NCBI GenBank assembly: GCA_963803375.1
Contig: CAWDMB010000016.1
Span: forward strand, 62,001 to 126,000
DNA: 64,000 bases
Source: JAOPZW01 sp963803375
Lineage (GTDB): Bacteria > Actinomycetota > Thermoleophilia > Solirubrobacterales > Solirubrobacteraceae
Direction: 5' to 3'
Under the pieces are notes generated by a model. That model saw only the letters and a list, made by a program, of their open reading frames with translations. It had not been told where the DNA came from and did not search any database. The position numbers and the translations under genes are program-made. Positions 25,119 through 35,060 of this stretch are shown in pieces; within the stretch, counting starts at the first letter, position 1, and every line of letters starts with the position of its first letter.

Positions 25119-25571
25119 TCAGGCCGCTGACAGCTCTCGGACCTGGGTGAGGCGGAGGTAGTTGCCCGACGGGTCGCGGAACGCCGAGTCGATCCCGTAG
25201 GGCCGCTCCTCGGGCTGCTCGGCGAACTCGACCCCGCGGCCCGCGAGCTCCTCGTACGCGGTCGGGGAGACGCCGTACGTGCGGGTGAAGCTCGTCGTGA
25301 ACGAGCCGACGCTCTTCAGGCCCACGGAGAAGCAGATCTCGGCGACGGAGCGGTCGCTGGTCCGCAGCAGCGCCGCGGCGCGCTCCAGGCGGCGGGTGAG
25401 CAGATACGCGTGCGGCGACTCGCCGAAGGCGCGACGGAACTCGCGGCTGAAATGCGCGCGCGAGAGGCCGGCGGCGCCGGCGAGGTCGTCGACGTCGAGC
25501 GCCTCGAGGTACCGGGCGTCGGCCAGGTCCTTGGCGCGTTGCAGGTGACGAACGGTCGGAACGTAGGCCAT
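25119..25571 (-). CDS. AraC-family regulator fused to the tail of a VOC (glyoxalase-fold) protein
   Basis: 150 residues. Residues 1-110 are a complete AraC-type double helix-turn-helix (LDVDDLAGAAGLSRAHFSRE, then VAEICFSVGLKSVGSFTTSF). Residues about 113-150 (YEELAGRGVEF, RPYGIDSAFRDPSGNYLR) match the last 35-40 residues of the VOC protein that usually follows this AraC type as a separate gene. The middle, containing the AraC tail and most of the VOC domain, is absent. This looks like an in-frame deletion fusion. DNA binding should survive; the VOC part cannot fold alone. The start is ATG 25571. Confidence 0.8.
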   Translation of the reverse strand: MAYVPTVRHLQRAKDLADARYLEALDVDDLAGAAGLSRAHFSREFRRAFGESPHAYLLTRRLERAAALLRTSDRSVAEICFSVGLKSVGSFTTSFTRTYGVSPTAYEELAGRGVEFAEQPEERPYGIDSAFRDPSGNYLRLTQVRELSAA

Positions 25572-25632
25572 CCGCGCCCAGTATCGCCTCTCAGCGGCCT
25601 GCTCGTCCTCCTGGACCCGCGCTCCTGACAAT

Positions 25633-25648
25633 ACGAACGCGAGTTCGT
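25633..25648. promoter_or_regulatory. LexA-like SOS box (CGAAC-N4-GTTCG)
   Basis: ACGAAC-gcga-GTTCGT is a perfect 6-bp inverted repeat matching the Gram-positive/actinobacterial LexA core GAAC-N4-GTTC. It touches a TATTGT -10-like box (minus strand, plus coordinates 25628-25633) that could serve the AraC-VOC gene. It lies about 24 bp upstream of the -35 of the divergent gene. Confidence 0.45.
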
Positions 25649-25671
25649 GTAACCGGCAGGCGCAGGCGGGG

Positions 25672-25712
25672 TTTACAAACGTGTGTTCGGGGTAGTACAC
25701 TACCTACCGAAC
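25672..25712 (+). promoter_or_regulatory. Promoter with large dyad over the -10 box
   Basis: TTTACA (25672-25677), an 18-bp spacer and TACACT (25696-25701) make a good promoter for the downstream Lys/Arg-rich protein. A two-tier inverted repeat, GTTCGG GGTAGT-ac-ACTACC-ta-CCGAAC (25685-25712), covers the -10 and start region. It is followed by CTTAG-aa-CTAAG (25712-25723). The region is clearly richer in A/T than its surroundings. Confidence 0.6.
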
Positions 25713-25749
25713 TTAGAACTAAGCTTCTTACCACCGAGAGGAAGATCCC

Positions 25750-26421
25750 ATGGCCGAGGCCACCATCCTCACCAACACCCAGCGCCCGGCCGCCCGCAAG
25801 GCCGCCGCCGCCGATCGTCCGACGGCCGCCAGGAAGGCCGCCGCCACCCGCGCCCGTAAGCGCACGGCGACCGCCGCCAAGCACACCGCCGGCGCCCGCA
25901 AGGCCGCCGAAACCCGCCGCGGGCTCCCCAAGAGCCCGGTCGAGCGCGTCCAGGCGACCGCCGAGCGCGCCGTGCTCGTGCAGGTCGGCGCCGCGCTCGT
26001 CGCCCGCGACAACGTCGTCGCCACCGTCGACGGGATCGTCGACCGCGTCGGCTCGCGCACGAAGGCCGAGCGCGAGCTGACCGTCCAGCGCAGGCGCCTC
26101 GAGACCGATCTCAAGCGCTTCGAGCGCCGCGGCCGCACCGAGCGCACCAAGCTCGAGCGCGACGCCAAGAGGGCCCGCACGCGCGTCGAGCGCGAGCTGC
26201 GCCGGCGCCGCGCCCGCGTCGAGCGCCTCGTGCGGAGCAACCGCACGAAGGCCGGGCGCGAGCTCGACGAGGCGACCGCGCAGGCCGAGACGGCCGGCAA
26301 GGACGTCGCCGCGCAGGCCGAGCTCGCCACCGCGCGCGCCCAGAACCTCGTCCAGAGCGGCGTCGCCGCCGGCACGACCCTGGCCGCGAAGGTGACCGAC
26401 CGCGTCGCCGCCGTGATCTAG
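25750..26421 (+). CDS. Lys/Arg/Ala-rich coiled-coil protein, possibly nucleoid-associated
   Basis: 223 residues. The N-terminal 60 residues carry repeated basic Ala-rich blocks (AARKAAAADRPTAARKAAA and RARKRTATAAKHT) like the tails of histone H1-like proteins and mycobacterial HupB. Residues about 95-185 form a long Arg/Glu-rich helix (RRRLETDLKRFERRGRTER) and the end is Ala-rich and amphipathic. There is no HU or Lsr2 domain. Start is set by GAGAGGAAG 7 bp upstream. A strong regulated promoter precedes it and hairpins follow it. DNA compaction is one reading; a phasin- or HBHA-like surface helix protein is another. Confidence 0.72.
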   Translation: MAEATILTNTQRPAARKAAAADRPTAARKAAATRARKRTATAAKHTAGARKAAETRRGLPKSPVERVQATAERAVLVQVGAALVARDNVVATVDGIVDRVGSRTKAERELTVQRRRLETDLKRFERRGRTERTKLERDAKRARTRVERELRRRRARVERLVRSNRTKAGRELDEATAQAETAGKDVAAQAELATARAQNLVQSGVAAGTTLAAKVTDRVAAVI

Positions 26422-26473
26422 GACCGATCGCTTCGCCGCGGGCCGGCCTGTTGGAGAGCCGCCCGCGGAGGAC

Positions 26474-26549
26474 TGCCGGCCTCATACCTCGCCGGCAGCG
26501 CAGTACCTCTCCTCCCTGGGAACGGGCCGTCTTTCGGGCGGCCCGTTCC
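26474..26549 (+). terminator. Terminator hairpins after the Lys/Arg-rich gene
   Basis: TGCCGGC-N10-GCCGGCA (26474-26497) is followed by a stronger stem GGAACGGGCCG-N9-CGGCCCGTTCC (26519-26549, 11 bp). The second stem is followed by TCTT and fits an intrinsic terminator. It also lies just upstream of the mrp promoter. Confidence 0.65.
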
Positions 26550-26576
26550 TCTTCGCGGGTGCAACGGGAACGGCAC

Positions 26577-26589
26577 TAGACTGGGGTGC
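26577..26589 (+). promoter_or_regulatory. -10 box for leaderless mrp
   Basis: TAGACT (26577-26582) ends 7 nt before the ATG at 26590, and no Shine-Dalgarno precedes the start. Confidence 0.5.
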
Positions 26590-27738
<1,149 letters not shown>

Positions 27739-27767
27739 TCACCGCCTTGTAGGCGTGGGAGCGCGGC

Positions 27768-28031
27768 TCAACGGCCGGCGTAGTACTCGACGTTGACCTG
27801 CGCGAAGCGCTGCCATTCCTCGGGCAGCTGGTCCTCCGCGAAGCAGGCGTCCACGGGGCAGGCCTCGACGCAGGCGTCGCAGTCGATGCACTCCTCGGGG
27901 TCGATGTAGAGCATCTCGACCGCGTCGTAGTCGGGCTCGTCCGGCGTCGGATGGATGCAGTCCACGGGGCACACCTCGACGCACGAGTTGTCCTTCGTGC
28001 CGATGCAGGGCTCTGCGATGACGTACGCCAT
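27768..28031 (-). CDS. fdxA: FdxA-type 7Fe ferredoxin
   Basis: 87 residues. The first cluster region CIGTKDNSCVEVCPVDC and the second CIDCDACVEACPVDAC give the Cys spacing of 3Fe-4S/4Fe-4S ferredoxins (FdxA/FdxC of actinobacteria), and the C-terminal segment beyond the second cluster is the usual one. It is a small cytoplasmic electron carrier, for example to cytochromes P450 or, here, possibly the NifJ-type enzyme encoded 19 kb away (inference). It lies downstream of and in the same direction as the amidase gene with a 19-bp gap. Confidence 0.93.
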   Translation of the reverse strand: MAYVIAEPCIGTKDNSCVEVCPVDCIHPTPDEPDYDAVEMLYIDPEECIDCDACVEACPVDACFAEDQLPEEWQRFAQVNVEYYAGR

Positions 28032-28050
28032 GGGTTCCAGGGTCCTCGGT

Positions 28051-29496
28051 CTACGTTGGGGTCTGGGAGGATGACACGCGCCGGGGCTCGGGAGCGCTTC
28101 GGTCGGCCCACGGCCGGGCCCGCTCGAGCTGCGCCGCGAGGGCGAGCAGCGGGCCCTCCTGCGCCGGGCGGCCGAGCAGCTGGACGCCCGCGGGCAACCC
28201 GTTGCGCTCGAACAGCGGCAGCGAGATCGCGGGCTGACCGGTGACGTTGGCGACGGCGCTGAAGGGCGTGAAGGCGCCCGCACGCGCGAACAGGGCCATC
28301 GGGTCATCGGTGCGCCAGTCGACGGTGTCGAGCAGCACGGGCGGCTCGGCCAGCGACGGCGTCAGCACCGCGTCGAAGGGGGTCATCCACGCCAACAGGC
28401 CGCGGGCGAAGATCTGCAGGCGCGCCGCGGCGAGGTGCGCATCGAGCGCGCTCGTGCGCTGCACCAGCTCCCACAGGGCCCACGAGATCGGCTCGAGCTC
28501 GAGCGAGGACGGCTCGCGACCGTGGATCATCCGCGCCTGGGCAACCTGGAGCATCACGAGCGGTGCGAAGATCGCTGTGAACAGCGGGAGCACGTCGCCC
28601 TCCGCCCATGGCGGGTCGGCCTCCTCGACGCGGTGGCCGAGCGCCTCGAGCAGGGCGACGGCCTCGCGGACGGCGTCGGCGTGGCCCGCGTCGATCGGCG
28701 TGTCCAGCGGCGGACGCAGCGTGAAGGCGATGCGCAGCGCCGCGGGCTCGCGCCCGGCCGCCCGCGCGAAGGGCTCGGGCGGCGGCGGCGCCCACGACGC
28801 GTCGCCCGGCTCGGCGCCGGCCAGGACGTCGAGCAGCGCCGCGGTCTCCGCCACCGTGCGCGTGAGGACGCCGTCGACTCCGAGGAAGCTCTCGCCCAGC
28901 TCGGGCGCGAGCGAGATGCGGTTGCGCTGGGGCTTGAGGCCGACGAGGCCGCAGCACGCGGCGGGGATGCGGGTCGACCCGCCGCCGTCGTTGGCGTGGG
29001 CGAGCGGCACCATGCCGGCCGCCACGGCGACCGCCGAGCCGCCCGAGGAACCGCCGCTCGTGCGGTCCGGGTCCCACGGGTTGCGCGTCGGCCCGAAGCG
29101 CTTCGCGTTCGTCCACGGCAGGATCCCCCACTCGGGCAGCGTGGTGGAGCCGACGACGACGAAGCCCGCGTCCTTGAGCCGGCGGACGACGTTGTGGTCG
29201 TAGGGCGCCGGCCAGTCGCCCATGAAGTCCGAGCCGTACGTCAGCCGGGCGCCGGCCACCGCGCGGTTGTTCTTGATCGCGATCGGGACTCCGGCAAACG
29301 GGCGCTCGTCGCCCGGCCCGACCGCCTCGGCGGCGGCGAGCGCCTCGTCGGCGAAGACGTCGACGAACGCGTTGAGCCGGGGGTCGACGGCCTCGATCCG
29401 GTCCAGCGAGGCCCGCACGAGCTCACGGGCGGCGAGCTCGCCGGAGCGCACGAGCGCCGCGAGCTCGCCGGCGGGGCGGGTCAGGAGGTCGGCCAT
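28051..29496 (-). CDS. Amidase-signature-family hydrolase
   Basis: 481 residues, the usual length. The catalytic Lys is in VPIAIKNNRAVAG (about 70), and the Gly/Ser-rich signature RTSGGSSGGSAVAVAAG supplies the cis-Ser, with the nucleophile Ser in GGGSTRIPAACCG. Such enzymes hydrolyse amides or act in GatA-type transamidation; the absence of gatB/gatC nearby argues for a stand-alone amidase. TAGCCT ends 8 nt before the ATG (29505-29510 on the plus strand), again a leaderless layout. Divergent from the citrate synthase gene. Confidence 0.9.
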   Translation of the reverse strand: MADLLTRPAGELAALVRSGELAARELVRASLDRIEAVDPRLNAFVDVFADEALAAAEAVGPGDERPFAGVPIAIKNNRAVAGARLTYGSDFMGDWPAPYDHNVVRRLKDAGFVVVGSTTLPEWGILPWTNAKRFGPTRNPWDPDRTSGGSSGGSAVAVAAGMVPLAHANDGGGSTRIPAACCGLVGLKPQRNRISLAPELGESFLGVDGVLTRTVAETAALLDVLAGAEPGDASWAPPPPEPFARAAGREPAALRIAFTLRPPLDTPIDAGHADAVREAVALLEALGHRVEEADPPWAEGDVLPLFTAIFAPLVMLQVAQARMIHGREPSSLELEPISWALWELVQRTSALDAHLAAARLQIFARGLLAWMTPFDAVLTPSLAEPPVLLDTVDWRTDDPMALFARAGAFTPFSAVANVTGQPAISLPLFERNGLPAGVQLLGRPAQEGPLLALAAQLERARPWADRSAPEPRRVSSSQTPT

Positions 29497-29611
29497 GGCG
29501 GGCGAGGCTACCGAGCCCCGACACGCGACCGACTGCATGCGTATCGTCAGGCTGTGACGCGCGACCTCCGGCCTCGGGCGCGCGCGACCCCACCCGACCC
29601 ATACTGACCAC

Positions 29612-30691
29612 GTGACCGACGTCCAATCCGGCCTCGAGGGCGTCGTCGCCTTCGCCACCGAGATCGCCGAGCCCGACAAGGAGGGCTCCGCGCTGCGCTA
29701 CCGCGGCGTCGACATCGAGGAGCTCGTGGGCGCGGTCCCCTACGAGCACGTGTGGGGACTGCTCGTCGACGGGACCTACGAGCCGGGCCTGCCGCCGGCC
29801 GAGCCGCACCCGCTGGCGATCCGCTCGGGCGACCCACGCGTCGACGTGCAGTCCGCGCTCGCGATGCTCGCGCCCGAGTGGGGCTTGCGGGCGCTCATCG
29901 ACCTCACCGACGATCAGGCGCGCCAGGACCTCGCGCGCGCCTCGGTCATGGCGCTGTCGTTCGTGGCGCAGTCCGCACGCGGCCCCGGTCGCCCGCCCGT
30001 GCCCCAGGCCGAGATCGATCGCGCGCGCTCGATCCCCGAGCGCTTCCTCATCCGCTGGCGCGGCGAAGCCGACCCCGACCACGTCAAGGCCGTCGACGCC
30101 TACTGGATCAGCGCCGCCGAGCACGGCATGAACGCCTCGACCTTCACCGCGCGCGTCGTCGCCTCGACCGGCGCCGACTGCGCTGCCGCGCTCTCGAGCG
30201 CGGTCGGGTCCCTGAGCGGGCCGCTGCACGGCGGCGCGCCCTCGCGCGTGCTGAGGATGCTCGACGAGGTCGAGGCGACCGGCGACGCCGACCGGTGGGT
30301 GCGCGACGCGCTCGACCGCCGTGAGCGCCTCATGGGCTTCGGGCATCGCGTGTACCGCGCCGAGGACCCGCGGGCCCGGGTCCTGCGCCGGACCGCGCGC
30401 GAGCTGGGCTCCACGCGCTTCGAGGTCGCCGAGGCCCTCGAGCGGTCGGCGCTGGCGGAGCTCAGGACGCGCAAGCCCGACCGGGTGCTGGCCACGAACG
30501 TCGAGTTCTGGTCCGCGGTCGTGCTCGACACGGCCGGGGTGCCGTCCGAGCTCTTCACGTCGATGTTCACGTGCGCGCGGGTCGCGGGCTGGTCGGCGCA
30601 CATCCTCGAGCAGAAGCGCGAGGGCCGGCTCATCCGCCCGACCGCCGCCTACGTCGGTCCGCCGCCGCGTGGACGCCGGGCCGCCGCCTGA
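29612..30691 (+). CDS. Citrate synthase (citrate/2-methylcitrate synthase family)
   Basis: 359 residues. Active-site His residues occur in GPLHGGAPSRVL and GFGHRVYRAEDPRA, and the Asp in VLDTAGVPSELFT; the C-terminal EQKREGRLIRPTAAYVGP is typical. It condenses oxaloacetate with acetyl-CoA (or propionyl-CoA) at the entry to the TCA or methylcitrate cycle; the substrate cannot be decided from sequence. The GTG start follows CATACT (29600-29605) by 6 nt. The 3' end overlaps the convergent marR gene by 43 bp. Confidence 0.93.
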   Translation: MTDVQSGLEGVVAFATEIAEPDKEGSALRYRGVDIEELVGAVPYEHVWGLLVDGTYEPGLPPAEPHPLAIRSGDPRVDVQSALAMLAPEWGLRALIDLTDDQARQDLARASVMALSFVAQSARGPGRPPVPQAEIDRARSIPERFLIRWRGEADPDHVKAVDAYWISAAEHGMNASTFTARVVASTGADCAAALSSAVGSLSGPLHGGAPSRVLRMLDEVEATGDADRWVRDALDRRERLMGFGHRVYRAEDPRARVLRRTARELGSTRFEVAEALERSALAELRTRKPDRVLATNVEFWSAVVLDTAGVPSELFTSMFTCARVAGWSAHILEQKREGRLIRPTAAYVGPPPRGRRAAA

Positions 30692-31176
30692 GGGGTGGGC
30701 TCGAGTCGAGGTGGCGCGGGTCGGTCAGCGGCCTCGGCGAGGTCGAGCGCGCGCCGCAGGACGTCGCGCAGCGCGCGCTGGTCCTCGTCGGAGAGGCGCG
30801 CGAGCGGCTCGGGCGCCGCGGCCAGGCGCTCGGCGAGCCGGCGGCGAACCTTCGCGCCGCGGTCGGTGACCACGAGCATCTTCACGCGCCGGTCGCGACG
30901 AGCGCTGCGGCGCTCGACGAGCCCGCGGTCCTCGAGGCGGTCGACGATACCGGTGACGTTCGAGTTGTCGCAGCGCAGGGCGCAGGCGAGCTCGCTCATG
31001 GCGACGGGGTGCTCGGGTCGCAGCACACGCAGGGCCATCGCCTGCGGCGGCGAGAGCTCGAGCTCGGAGATCGCCGCAGTGAACCGCGCCTTGCCGTAGC
31101 AGTGCATGAGCTCGCTCATGAGGTCCCACGCCTCTGCGGCGAGCGATCCCGGCGTTCGGGCGGCGACCGCGTCCAT
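30649..31176 (-). CDS. MarR-family transcriptional regulator
   Basis: 175 residues. The winged helix is at about 45-110: MSELACALRCDNSNVTGIVD is the recognition helix region and GLVERRSARRDRRVKML the wing with its conserved DRR. The last 35 residues are Pro/Arg-rich, and their codons lie over the end of the citrate synthase gene. It is divergent from the ABC exporter operon, with an inverted repeat in the 65-bp gap, so it very likely represses the exporter and itself. The start is ATG 31176 with TAAGAT 6 nt upstream. Confidence 0.92.
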   Translation of the reverse strand: MDAVAARTPGSLAAEAWDLMSELMHCYGKARFTAAISELELSPPQAMALRVLRPEHPVAMSELACALRCDNSNVTGIVDRLEDRGLVERRSARRDRRVKMLVVTDRGAKVRRRLAERLAAAPEPLARLSDEDQRALRDVLRRALDLAEAADRPAPPRLEPTPQAAARRPRGGGPT

Positions 31177-31182
31177 GGCGCA

Positions 31183-31241
31183 ATCTTACTTGTCCGGGTA
31201 AACCGTTGACAAGATCAAAGGTGCGTGGAACCGTGAAGCTC
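31183..31241. promoter_or_regulatory. Divergent promoter and MarR operator
   Basis: An inverted repeat CTTGTC-N13-GACAAG (31189-31213) is placed between the two genes. It overlaps the plus-strand -35 TTGACA (31206-31211), which has a 17-bp spacer to AACCGT (31229-31234), 7 nt before the exporter ATG at 31242. It also covers the region just upstream of the minus-strand -10 TAAGAT (31183-31188), with TTGTCA as its -35 (plus-strand 31207-31212 region). One bound dimer could block both promoters. Confidence 0.65.
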
Positions 31242-32236
<995 letters not shown>

Positions 32237-32240
<4 letters not shown>

Positions 32241-33019
32241 GCGCGAGCGTCACCGCCCGGCAGGTCGCCCTCGTCGGCCGGCGCTCGCTCAAGCGCACCC
32301 TGCGCCAGCCCGCGCTGATCGTGCCCACGCTCGTGTTCCCGCTGTTTCTGCTGGCCATCAACGCGAGCGGCTTGAGCTCCGCGACGAAGATCCCGGGCTT
32401 CCCGACGGACTCCTACCTCGAGTTCGCGATCACGGTGCCGTTCATCCAGGGCGCGATCTTCGCGGCCATCACCGCCGGCACCGAGCTGGCCACGGACGTC
32501 GAGTCGGGTTTCCTCAACCGCCTCCAGCTCACGCCGCTGCGGCGCACCGCGATCCTCGCCGGGCAGCTCGCGGGCGCCACCGCCGTCGCGCTGATCGGCG
32601 CGCTCGCCTACCTCGCGGTCGGCCTCGCCGCCGGCGTGTCGATCCACGCCGGCGTGCTCGGGGCGATCGTGGTCGTCCTCTACGCGGTCTTCGCCGCCGT
32701 CGCGTTCTCGGGCGTCGGCGCGGTGCTCGGCGCGCGGACCGGGTCCGCCCAGGCCGTGCAGGGCGCCTTCCCGCTCCTGTTCGTCTTCTTCTTCCTCTCC
32801 TCGATGTACCTCCCGCGCCCCCTCATCGACGTCGGCTGGTTTCGCACCGTGGCGACCTGGAACCCGATCTCCTACCTGATCGAGGGGCTGCGCTCGCTCG
32901 TCATCGGAGGGTGGGACGCGACGGCGCTCGCCCGCGGCCTGGGCGTCGCGGTCGCCGTGCTGGTGCTCTCGTTCTGGGCGGCGAGCCGCGCCCTGGCCAC
33001 GCGGATGGAGCGCACATGA
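32237..33019 (+). CDS. ABC-2-type permease, first of two
   Basis: 260 residues with six predicted membrane helices. RQPALIVPTLVFPLFLLAI near the N-terminus, ESGFLNRLQLTPLRRTAIL in the cytoplasmic loop and WNPISYLIEGLRSLVIGGW near the end are typical of DrrB-like ABC-2 permeases. It overlaps both neighbours by 4 bp (GTGA before, ATGA after), giving equal synthesis of the two permeases. The substrate is unknown. Confidence 0.92.
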
Positions 33020-33786
33020 GCGCGTTCGGCCACGTCGCGGGGGCGGTGCTGCGGCGCAACCTCATCCACGCGTTCAAGAACCCGGCGCTGTTCGTGCCCG
33101 CGCTCGTCTTCCCGATGGTCTTCCTCGTCGCCTTCGCGGGCGGGCTCTCGAGCGTCGGCAACGTGCCGGGCTTCGACTACGCGCCGGGCTACACGGCCTT
33201 CCAGTTCGCGTTCGTGTTCCTGCAGTCGGCGGCCTTCGGCGGCGTCTTCACCGGCTTCGCGGTCGCGGCCGACTGGGAGTCGGGCTTCGCGCGGCGCCTG
33301 CTGATCGCCGCGCCGCGGCGGACGGGGATCATCGCGGGCTACGTCGCGGCGGCCGCCGTGCGCTTCCTCGCCGTCGGCTTCGTCGTCACGGTCGCGGCGC
33401 TGCTGGCCGGGATGCGGGTCGACGCCGACGCGGTCGACCTCGCCGGGCTCCTCGGCCTCGCGCTGCTCGTCAACGTCACCGCGACGCTGTGGAGCACCGG
33501 GATGGCCATGCGCTTCAAGTCGTTGCAGGCCGGGCCGGCGATGCAGATCCCGGTCTTCCTGATCCTCTTCCTCGCCCCCGTCTACGTGCCGCTCGGCCTC
33601 CTGACCGGATGGATCAACACCGTCGCCTCCTACAACCCGGCGACCGCGTTCCTGGAGGCCGCCCGGGGCTTCATCGCCGGGGACCCCGAGACGACCGCGC
33701 TGGCGTATCTCGCCGCGCTCGGCCTCGTCGCCGCGCTCGGCGTCTTCGCGGTGACCGGCCTGCGGCGCGCCGAGCGCGGCGAGTAG
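33016..33786 (+). CDS. ABC-2-type permease, second of two
   Basis: 256 residues, six predicted helices, paralogous to the permease before it (NPALFVPALVFPMVFLVAF, ESGFARRLLIAAPRRTGII, YNPATAFLEAARGFIAG). The pair probably forms a heterodimeric channel with two copies of the ATPase. The operon of one ATPase and two permeases ends here; 31 bp later the sigma-factor gene starts from its own box. Confidence 0.92.
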   Translation: MSAFGHVAGAVLRRNLIHAFKNPALFVPALVFPMVFLVAFAGGLSSVGNVPGFDYAPGYTAFQFAFVFLQSAAFGGVFTGFAVAADWESGFARRLLIAAPRRTGIIAGYVAAAAVRFLAVGFVVTVAALLAGMRVDADAVDLAGLLGLALLVNVTATLWSTGMAMRFKSLQAGPAMQIPVFLILFLAPVYVPLGLLTGWINTVASYNPATAFLEAARGFIAGDPETTALAYLAALGLVAALGVFAVTGLRRAERGE

Positions 33787-33803
33787 CTTCGCGGAGGGCC
33801 GAC

Positions 33804-33817
33804 TATGCTGGGCCGTC
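33804..33817 (+). promoter_or_regulatory. -10 box for leaderless sigma-factor gene
   Basis: TATGCT (33804-33809) ends 8 nt before the GTG at 33818; no Shine-Dalgarno is present. Confidence 0.45.
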
Positions 33818-34333
33818 GTGGGCCAGGACGCGCGTCCGCTCGATCCCGCCGCCCTCGGCGACCACGTCGACCGCCTGTTCCGCGCGGCCTGGGCGCTGTG
33901 CGGGCGCCGCGAGGACGCCGAGGACCTCGTGCAGGACACGTTCGCCCGCGTGCTGGCCAAGCCGCGCTTCCTGCGCAACGACGACGACCTCGGCTACCTG
34001 CTGCGCGTGCTGCGCAACACGTTCGTGTCGCGCCACCGCACGGCGCTGCGCCGCCCCCAGGCGGTCCCGATGCCCGAGGATCTCGAGCCGATCGACCCGC
34101 GCTCGTCGAGCCGGCCCGCCGAGGCGATCGAGGCCCGCGAGGTCTTCGCGCACATCGCCGCGCTCCCCGACGAGTTCCGCGATGCCCTGGTGGCGGTCGA
34201 CGTGGCCGGTCTGTCCTACGCTGAGGCGGCGAAGCTGCTCGGCACGAAGGAGGCGACGATCACCTCCAGGCTGTACCGGGCGCGCAGCCGCGTGGCGCGC
34301 GGGATGGAACCCGACCGCCAGGGCGTCCCTTAA
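33818..34333 (+). CDS. ECF RNA polymerase sigma factor
   Basis: 171 residues. Region 2 (about 12-80) has DHVDRLFRAAWALCGRREDAEDLVQDTFARV and ends with LRVLRNTFVSRHR (split here only for reading); region 4 (about 105-160) has LPDEFRDALVAVDVAGLSY and LLGTKEATITSRLYRARS. It redirects RNA polymerase to a set of promoters under an unknown signal. The gene is followed after 9 bp by a single-span membrane protein that is probably its anti-sigma factor. Confidence 0.92.
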   Translation: MGQDARPLDPAALGDHVDRLFRAAWALCGRREDAEDLVQDTFARVLAKPRFLRNDDDLGYLLRVLRNTFVSRHRTALRRPQAVPMPEDLEPIDPRSSSRPAEAIEAREVFAHIAALPDEFRDALVAVDVAGLSYAEAAKLLGTKEATITSRLYRARSRVARGMEPDRQGVP

Positions 34334-34342
34334 TACACCCCC

Positions 34343-35035
34343 ATGTCTTCCGTCGACCCCACCTCCGACCCTCGCGACGACCAGCTCGCCGAGCGCGGCC
34401 GTGCGCTGATCGCCGCGGCCGTCGCCGGCACCGAGGCGCCGGCCGCGCTGCGCGAGCGCATCGAGGCCGATCGCACGCGCGCCCGCACCGGCCGCCGTCG
34501 GCGGGGGCTGAACGTGCTCGTGCCGGCCGGCGGCCTGCTGGCGGCCGCGATCGTCGCCGTCGTGATCGCGACGAGCGCCGGCCCCTCTCCGACCGTGCTG
34601 GCCACCGCGCAGCTCGCGGCTCGCGGCCCGGTGCTCCCCGCGCCGAAGGAGGATCCGGCCAACCCGGCGCTGCTGGAGCGCGACGTCGACGGCGTGCCGT
34701 TTCCCTACTGGGGCGACGCCTTCCCGTGGAAGGCCGTCGGCGCGCGCGAGGCCAAGGTCGAGGATCGCCCCACGCAGACCGTCTACTACCAGAACCCGGC
34801 CGGCGCGCGCGTCGCCTACACGATCGTGTCCGGCGACGCCCTCGATCCGCCCGACGGGTCCCGCGCCCGGACGGTCAACGGCGTCCCGCTGCGGGTCACC
34901 GAGGACGGCGCGAAGCGCATCGTGACCTGGGAGCGCGAGGGCCACACGTGCGTGCTGACCGCCCCGCGCACGGTGCCGGAGGCCAAGCTGCTCGCGCTCG
35001 CCGCGTGGAAGGGCAAGGGGAACGTCCCCTTCTGA
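34343..35035 (+). CDS. Single-span membrane protein, probable anti-sigma factor
   Basis: 230 residues. A basic cytoplasmic part (1-55, with GRRRRG before the membrane) precedes one membrane helix (about 57-78) and a 150-residue extracytoplasmic domain. No zinc-binding anti-sigma motif HxxxCxxC is present, so assignment as anti-sigma rests on position and topology. The outer domain (YYQNPAGARVAYTIVSG, TCVLTAP) is unassigned. It follows the sigma gene by 9 bp, so co-transcription is near certain. Confidence 0.7.
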   Translation: MSSVDPTSDPRDDQLAERGRALIAAAVAGTEAPAALRERIEADRTRARTGRRRRGLNVLVPAGGLLAAAIVAVVIATSAGPSPTVLATAQLAARGPVLPAPKEDPANPALLERDVDGVPFPYWGDAFPWKAVGAREAKVEDRPTQTVYYQNPAGARVAYTIVSGDALDPPDGSRARTVNGVPLRVTEDGAKRIVTWEREGHTCVLTAPRTVPEAKLLALAAWKGKGNVPF

Positions 35036-35060
35036 TGCTCGGGCGACGCCCGCGCCGGCG

